A DNA stretch of 22,681 bases from an uncultured Bacilli bacterium (GTDB taxonomy: Bacteria > Bacillota_I > Bacilli_A > Mycoplasmatales > Mycoplasmoidaceae). The notes below the pieces were generated by a model. That model worked only from the letters and a program-made list of their open reading frames with translations. It had not been told where the DNA came from and ran no database searches. The stretch spans positions 1 to 22,681 of the forward strand of contig CAJGBT010000013.1 in assembly GCA_904501665.1 (NCBI GenBank). The letters run 5' to 3'. Below, piece after piece: positions 18,049 to 22,681 of the stretch (positions are counted from its first letter, which is position 1; each line of letters begins with the position of its first letter). The translations under genes and the position numbers were made by a program.

Positions 18049-18750
18049 ATGAAAACGATTATTTTTTTACATGGCTGATTTTCAAATTGTAATGCTTTAA
18101 ATTGTATTAAGCCTCTATGTGATGAATTAAATTATAATTTTTATAGTTTTGATTTACCATTTCATGGAAAACAAAATGAAGTCATTTCTAATATTAAAAT
18201 AGATTTAAATTATTTTTGTAATTATGCAATCAATAAGATTATTCAATTTAAAGACCAAGATATTATTCTTGTTGGTCATTCTTTTGGTGGATTATTAGCA
18301 TTAATTTTGTCACAATTTCTTGATAATGCTAAAAAAGTCATTTTAATTAATCCATTAACACCAGTAATATTGGAAAATCATGAATTATGAAATCATTTAA
18401 AAAATATTAAAATTAAAGATTTTTTGAGTAAAAAAAATCTTGATCTAATTAAGAGTAAGAAAAATGAAAATCATTTAAATAAAATAACTAAATCATTAAT
18501 AGTTCTACGCAATATTATTAAAAATGATTTAGTATATTCTTATCATAATATTGAAATTAATAAAAATATTAATTACTTTTTAATTCAAGGTGAAAATGAT
18601 TTTTTAATTAATCCCAAAGATAATCAAAAAGAATTATCAAGGAAAATTAAAAATCTTCAAACATTTAACATTAAGGATGCTAAACATAGCCCTCATTTAA
18701 ATTTTGAAAAAGAATTTATTCATTATTTTAAATTAATACTAAATAATTAA
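18049..18750 (+). CDS. Small alpha/beta-fold hydrolase
   Basis: A 233-residue serine hydrolase of the alpha/beta superfamily. The N-terminal TIIFLHGWFSN supplies the oxyanion-hole HG motif. The nucleophile elbow is GHSFGG with Ser78. The acid is probably Asp184 in QGENDFLIN and the base His213 in DAKHSPHLNF. The central cap is short. There is no signal peptide or membrane segment, so it should be cytoplasmic; substrate (ester, lipid or peptide) is unknown. Two UGA Trp split it under the standard code. No Shine-Dalgarno is present and the -10 element sits 7 nt upstream of ATG, suggesting a leaderless mRNA. The stop overlaps the convergent helicase gene by 4 nt through TTAA. Confidence 0.87.
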
Positions 18751-20918
18751 TTTAAAACTTCTTTTCGTTTTAAAGCTTTGTGGTTAGCGATTATTGTTCG
18801 TTTATTAAATGGTGGTTTAAAAGAAATTTCTAGCATATCATTTTTAATACCAATAATAATACCTTCTTGAAAAAAAGTATGAATTACCCTATCTCCAATT
18901 TTATATTGACTTGCATCATTAGTTTCATTGTAATTATCTTGATAGTTAATTTTTTGTTTTGAATCATATCAGTCATCATTAGTTTTGGATAGATTAATTA
19001 ATTTAGTTTTATCAATATCTATTAATGAATTATTTATCTCATTTAAAAAACGACTAGGAATGTTTGGTAACGAAGTCATATAATTAATTCCACCAAAAGT
19101 AGAAAGATATAATTGATCCTGAGCTCGAGTTATAGCAACATAAGCTACCCTTCTTTCTTCTTCTAGTAGTTTTGGTTCATTAATACTTTTATTTGAAGGA
19201 AGGATACCATCATTAAATCCAATTAAAAAAATATATTTAAATTCTAGTCCTTTTGACAAATGAATTGTCATTAATGAAATGCTTTCTTGATTATTATTAT
19301 CTTTTTCTGAATATAGGGCTACTTCTTGCAAATAATCACTTATATCATTTTTTGGATAATCTTGTTCATATTGAATAATTGAATTAATTAATTCTTCAAT
19401 ATTCCTAATTCTATATTCCTCATCATTAGCTTTTAAAAAATCAATAAAATTAGTTGCATCAACAACTTTTAAAATAGCTTTAGATAATGAATTGCATAAA
19501 GCAATCTCATTAATTAAATTAATAAATGATCTAATGCTTTTTTTAGTAGACGTTGAAATACTATCTATTTCATCAATATTATTTAAGGCTTGTGAAAAAG
19601 TAAAATGATTAATATTTGCAAACTTTTGAATATTATCAATTGTACTTTGACCTATATTTCGTTTGGGTACATTAATGATTCTTTTAAATGATAATTCATC
19701 TCTTAAAAATGCTGCCTTTAAGTATGCTAGAATATCTTTAACCTCTTTACGTTGATAAAACTTAACAGCCCCATATATAACATAAGATAAATTATTTATC
19801 ATTAATTCTTGTTCAATATTTCTGGATAAATAATTTGAGCGATATAAAATACAAATATCTTTTAATGAAACGTTTTTTTCTTGTAATTTTAAGATCTTGT
19901 TAATTACTCATTTTGATTCCATATCTTGATTAATTGCATTAAATAAAACTGGCTTAAAAAATCCTTCTCTAGCAGCATTTAATGTTTTTTGATATTTATT
20001 TTTGTTATTCTTAATTAATTCATTTGACACATTCAAAATTGATTGTAATGAACGATAGTTAGTATCTAAAATGATAACTTTAGAATTTGGAAAAGTAGAT
20101 TCAAAACTATTAATGATTTCTTCATTTGCCCCTCTTCAAGTATAAATCATTTGATCAGGATCTCCAACTGCAAAAATATTCTGACTTTTGCTAACAAAGC
20201 ATTTAACTAATTCATATTGTTTATCGTTTGTATCTTGAAATTCATCAATGAGAACATATTCAAAATAGTTAGCTCATTTTTGATAAATTTGTGGAAAATC
20301 TTTTAATAACTTATTAGTTAGGATTAATAAATCATTAAAATCAACTAAATTATCATTTTCACATTTTTGAACATATAAAGTGTAGATGTTGTATTTTCGC
20401 GAACAATCAAGATTGTTCTTAACTGATAATAGTTTTCAATTCCTTTCATTAAAAACATCTTGTTTGTTAAAATGATTGTCTTTTACTTGTTCAATAAAGT
20501 GTAATACCGATTTATAATTTAATTCCTTAACACTTATATCATTTTCTTTATAATATTCTTTTAATATATCTATTTTATCTTCTTCATCAATGATTAAAAA
20601 ATCATTTTTCCTTTTTAAATAAACAATATCTTGTCTTAATATTTTTAGACAAATACTATGAAATGTACCAATTCATTCAATTTTAGTTGAACAATTATTG
20701 GCTTGTACTCTAGTCTTGATTTCATTAGCAGCCTTATTTGTAAAAGTAATAGCCAGAATCTTATTTGGATTGATTTGATAATGGTCAATTAAATAGTTAA
20801 TTCTTAGTGTTAAAACTCTAGTTTTACCACTTCCGGCCCCAGCTACTATTAATCTGGGACCTAAGTCAGTTGTTACAGCCTCTTTTTGTTTTTCATCTAA
20901 TAATTTCAAATCTAACAT
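18747..20918 (-). CDS. pcrA: ATP-dependent DNA helicase PcrA/UvrD (superfamily 1A)
   Basis: This 3'-5' helicase acts in DNA repair and plasmid/phage replication. The 723-residue length is typical. Superfamily 1 motifs appear in order: Q motif LDEKQKEAV, Walker A GAGSGKTR (27-34), Ia AITFTNKAANEI, IGTFHSICLKILR, motif II IDEFQDTN (D225, E226), motif III VGDPDQMIYTWRGAN, motif V LMTIHLSKGLEF (549-560) and motif VI YVAITRAQDQLYL (593-605). The C-terminus has the PcrA-type small domain (YKIGDRVIHTFFQEGIIIGI). UGA Trp codons would break it into several fragments; read in code 4 it is intact. No Shine-Dalgarno precedes ATG 20918. PcrA versus UvrD is a naming choice; Gram-positive ancestry favours PcrA. 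Confidence 0.95.
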
Positions 20919-20985
20919 ACAACTATTATTATTCTTACTTTTTATAATTTAATATAAAAAAATAATATTATTTTAACTTTTTTAT

Positions 20986-20991
20986 TATAAT
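20986..20991 (+). promoter_or_regulatory. -10 element of the rplJ-rplL operon
   Basis: A perfect TATAAT (20986-20991) places the start point near 20998, at the base of the L10 leader stem. The upstream 60 bp are almost pure A/T, and no TTGACA-like -35 is evident. Confidence 0.6.
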
Positions 20992-20998
20992 AAAAGAG

Positions 20999-21095
20999 CA
21001 ATATGCCAAAGAAAACAACTGAATCTTTTTGATTCTTAATTTGTTGTCGAGGTGTTAAACCTAGTTTTTTAACATTAATTTTAACTTGCATATTG
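20999..21095 (+). ncRNA. Ribosomal protein L10 leader
   Basis: The 5' leader of rplJ in Firmicutes and relatives binds the L10(L12)4 complex, giving autogenous control. Here CAATATGC (20999-21006) and GCATATTG (21088-21095) form a perfect 8-bp closing stem. Inside it, ACAAC (21015-21019) pairs with GTTGT (21043-21047) around a small GAATC/GATTC hairpin. The segment GTCGAGGTGTTAAACC follows, a place where the family has its conserved junction. The rplJ Shine-Dalgarno starts 5 nt after the closing stem. Position and fold support the call; I could not run a covariance search. Confidence 0.72.
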
Positions 21096-21111
21096 TAAAA
21101 GGAGTTAAATG

Positions 21112-21603
21112 ATGAAGGCGATCATTGAAAGAAAGCAAAATGAGGTTAATGAAGTTGCTGAATTGATTGATAAGTCAAAGTCTTTCATTATTTTTGAATA
21201 CCAAGGGTTAAATGCTTTTTCAATTACTAATTTAAGAAAAGAATTGACAAAAAATGAAGGAAAACTAAAAGTTTTAAAAAATTCTATTTTAGAACGAGCT
21301 TTTGCAAAACAAGCAATTGATAATTTTAAGGATAATTTAGTTGGTCCAAATGCTATTGCCTTTTCTTTTGGAGATGAGATTAGTGTTTTTAAAAGCATTG
21401 TTGAGGTTGCGAAAAAACACGAATTTATTAAAATTAAGGGTGGTTTTTTCAATTCTAAGTTTGTTGATGTGGATGAAATTAAAACAATTGCAAGCATTCC
21501 TAGTCGTGAAGGATTATATTCAATGCTTCTATCTTGTTTTACATTCCCTATCAGAAGTGTCCTATATGCTTTAAAAGCTGTGGCAGACACTAAACAAAGT
21601 TAG
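21112..21603 (+). CDS. rplJ: 50S ribosomal protein L10
   Basis: L10 anchors the L7/L12 dimers on the ribosomal stalk and, with them, binds its own mRNA leader. The product is 163 residues, as usual. The N-terminus (MKAIIERKQNEVNEVAELIDKSKSFIIFEYQGLNAFSITNLRKEL) matches the L10 pattern of a helix followed by strand and YxGL, and LKVLKNSILERAF follows. The C-terminal helix is where L7/L12 dimers dock. Two adjacent ATGs exist. ATG 21112 is chosen because AGGAG (21100-21104) is then 7 nt away; ATG 21109 would add one Met. It has the L10 leader upstream and rplL 40 nt downstream. Confidence 0.96.
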   Translation: MKAIIERKQNEVNEVAELIDKSKSFIIFEYQGLNAFSITNLRKELTKNEGKLKVLKNSILERAFAKQAIDNFKDNLVGPNAIAFSFGDEISVFKSIVEVAKKHEFIKIKGGFFNSKFVDVDEIKTIASIPSREGLYSMLLSCFTFPIRSVLYALKAVADTKQS

Positions 21604-21643
21604 ATTTTATTTTAAAAATGATTTTGAAAGGAAGAATATAAGT

Positions 21644-22015
21644 ATGGCAAAATTAACAAAAGAACAATTTATTGAATCATTAAAGGAAATGACTATTTTA
21701 GAAATTAATGATTTAGTTAAAGCAATTGAAACTGAATTTGGTGTAAGTGCTGCTGCACCAGTTGCAGTTGCTGCTGTTGGAGGAGCTAGTGCTAATGATG
21801 CTCCAACTGAAGTGACAGTAAAATTAGTTGATGCAGGTAGTAATAAAGTTGCTGTTATTAAAGTAGTTAGAGAAATTACTGGTTTAGGTTTAATGGAAGC
21901 AAAAGCAGCTGTTGACAATACACCTTCTGTAATTAAAGAAAACATCAAACCAGAAGAAGCTGCTGAAATGAAAAAGAAATTTGAAGAAGCTGGTGCTAAA
22001 GTTCAACTAGATTAA
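21644..22015 (+). CDS. rplL: 50S ribosomal protein L7/L12
   Basis: L7/L12 forms the flexible ribosomal stalk that recruits translation GTPases. The 123-residue product has the N-terminal dimerisation helix pair (LTKEQFIESLKEMTILEINDLVKAIETEFGV), an Ala/Val/Gly-rich hinge (SAAAPVAVAAVGGASAND) and the C-terminal domain with KVAVIKVVREITGLGLMEAKAAVDNTP and the EAAEMKKKFEEAGAKVQLD end. The Shine-Dalgarno AAAGGAAG is about 11 nt before the ATG. It is the second gene of the rplJ-rplL operon. A weak, interrupted hairpin (ACAC...GTGT, 22043-22066) follows without a T-run. Confidence 0.97.
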   Translation: MAKLTKEQFIESLKEMTILEINDLVKAIETEFGVSAAAPVAVAAVGGASANDAPTEVTVKLVDAGSNKVAVIKVVREITGLGLMEAKAAVDNTPSVIKENIKPEEAAEMKKKFEEAGAKVQLD

Positions 22016-22031
22016 ATTTAGTTAAAATAGA

Positions 22032-22072
22032 TTGAAAATAATACACAAGTTTTATTATAAAAGTGTTAAAAT
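22032..22072 (+). promoter_or_regulatory. Candidate promoter for the gene at 22107
   Basis: TTGAAA (22032-22037), an 18-bp spacer and TATAAA (22056-22061) make a plausible promoter. An alternative extended -10, TGTTAAAAT, lies at 22064-22072. Either would start transcription independently of rplJ-rplL. Confidence 0.4.
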
Positions 22073-22106
22073 ATACATGTTATAAAAAGAGGATTGAGGT
22101 TTATTC

Positions 22107-22681
22107 ATGAAAAGCAAAGATAAAAAAGTAATAATTTTTAGAAATGAAAAAAGTTATAACGATGCTATTAATAAAGAAAATCAAAAAATAGATCGTTATG
22201 AAGATAGAATTGAAGAATTAAAGAGAATGTTACAAGATTCTGAAAGTAATAATTCTAAAAAGAACACAAGCAAAAAGAAAACAATTCCACCTAAACAACA
22301 TACTAAAGTTGAAGTTGCATATCTTGATGTTTATGATTATAAGAAAAAATTAGCTATTTGAAGAAAGAATGCTGGTGATAATTTAACTGATCAAGGTTGT
22401 GATAAATGTCATGGAAAACAATATGAAAGAACTATTTTATTAGATGATGGTAGACACATTTGTTGATTTTGTTGAATTAGAAAACCAGATGGTGTTGAAA
22501 CAACTCGTACAAAAGTAGTTAAAAAAGCACCTGTTAAAGAAGTTAAAAAAGAAAAACCAAAAATGGTAAATGGTATTAGTACTGATCAAAAACATATTGT
22601 AGTAACAACAGCTGAATTTGATGAATACAACTATCAAAAACGTCTAAAAGATTGAAGAAAGAAAGCTGGTTATAATGAAAA
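22107..22681 (+). CDS. Hypothetical protein with repeated W-R-K motif and four-Cys zinc-finger-like module (3' end outside window)
   Basis: At least 191 residues are visible and the frame is open at the right edge. The first 60 residues are charged and helical, probably coiled coil (NKENQKIDRYEDRIEELKRML), with a Ser/Lys/Asn-rich linker after it. A module then reads VEVAYLDVYDYKKKLAIWRKNAGDN, followed by CDKCHG and, about 20 residues later, ICWFC, i.e. a CxxC...CxxC arrangement typical of zinc ribbons or treble clefs. After a Lys/Pro/Val linker the first motif recurs (VVTTAEFDEYNYQKRLKDWRKKAGYNE) and is cut by the window end, so a second Cys module may follow. Trp codons are UGA. GGATTGAGGT provides a possible Shine-Dalgarno before ATG 22107. 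I do not recognise the family; nucleic-acid binding is a guess from composition. Confidence 0.78.

Noticed and set aside
21105..21948. Long minus-strand ORFs opposite rplJ and rplL
   Set aside because: They are frame shadows of two unmistakable ribosomal protein genes, with no ribosome binding site or family likeness.
22043..22066. ACAC...GTGT hairpin after rplL as a terminator
   Set aside because: The stem is interrupted and no T-run follows; too weak to call.
1..22681. Mobile element, toxin-antitoxin pair, CRISPR or defence island
   Set aside because: No transposase, terminal inverted repeats, spaced repeat array or known defence domains were seen; the genes are core functions in typical order.

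Overview
The window comes from a wall-less bacterium of the class Mollicutes. The DNA is very AT-rich, and almost every gene can be read through only if UGA codes for tryptophan (genetic code 4). ktrB, the choloylglycine-hydrolase-family gene, ftsZ, dprA, topA, mgtE, mnmG and pcrA would all be split by UGA in the standard code, yet they translate into intact, recognisable proteins. The gene set (mraZ-rsmH-ftsA-like-ftsZ, recA, dprA-topA, rplJ-rplL) is chromosomal core. I see no insertion sequence, prophage, CRISPR array or rRNA. The genus cannot be fixed from the sequence alone.

Layout. (1) 1-4081: the 3' end of an unknown gene, then divergent ktrA (minus) and ktrB (plus) for potassium uptake, then smpB (ribosome rescue) and a choloylglycine-hydrolase-family amidase, closed by a terminator. 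(2) 4208-8361: the division operon mraZ, rsmH, a highly divergent FtsA-like gene and an enlarged ftsZ, headed by 10-bp-spaced MraZ boxes. (3) 8358-10665, minus strand: a 13-codon leader ORF candidate, a small unknown protein, recA, a YgjP-type zinc metallopeptidase and an unknown Lys/Asn-rich protein, closely packed as one operon. (4) 10769-17904, plus strand: a reduced DprA, topoisomerase I, an unknown Trp-rich protein, MgtE magnesium transporter and MnmG (tRNA U34 modification), the last with an apparent AUU start codon. (5) 17923-20918: tRNA-Arg(UCG) on the minus strand, an apparently leaderless alpha/beta hydrolase on plus, and PcrA/UvrD helicase on minus. (6) 20986-22681: the L10 leader with rplJ-rplL, then an incomplete gene with a repeated Trp/Arg/Lys motif and a four-cysteine zinc-finger-like module.

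Points of most interest. All three convergent CDS pairs overlap by exactly 4 nt through a shared TTAA. mnmG has no ATG, GTG or TTG near its ribosome binding site and appears to start at AUU. The tRNA-Arg has a UCG anticodon and CGG codons are in use nearby. The tRNA's terminator lies antisense inside the last codons of mnmG. FtsA, FtsZ and DprA homologues are strongly degenerate. No wholly new multigene system is evident; the best candidates for undescribed biology are the leader ORF before the recA operon, the modular zinc protein at the right edge and the TTAA overlaps.
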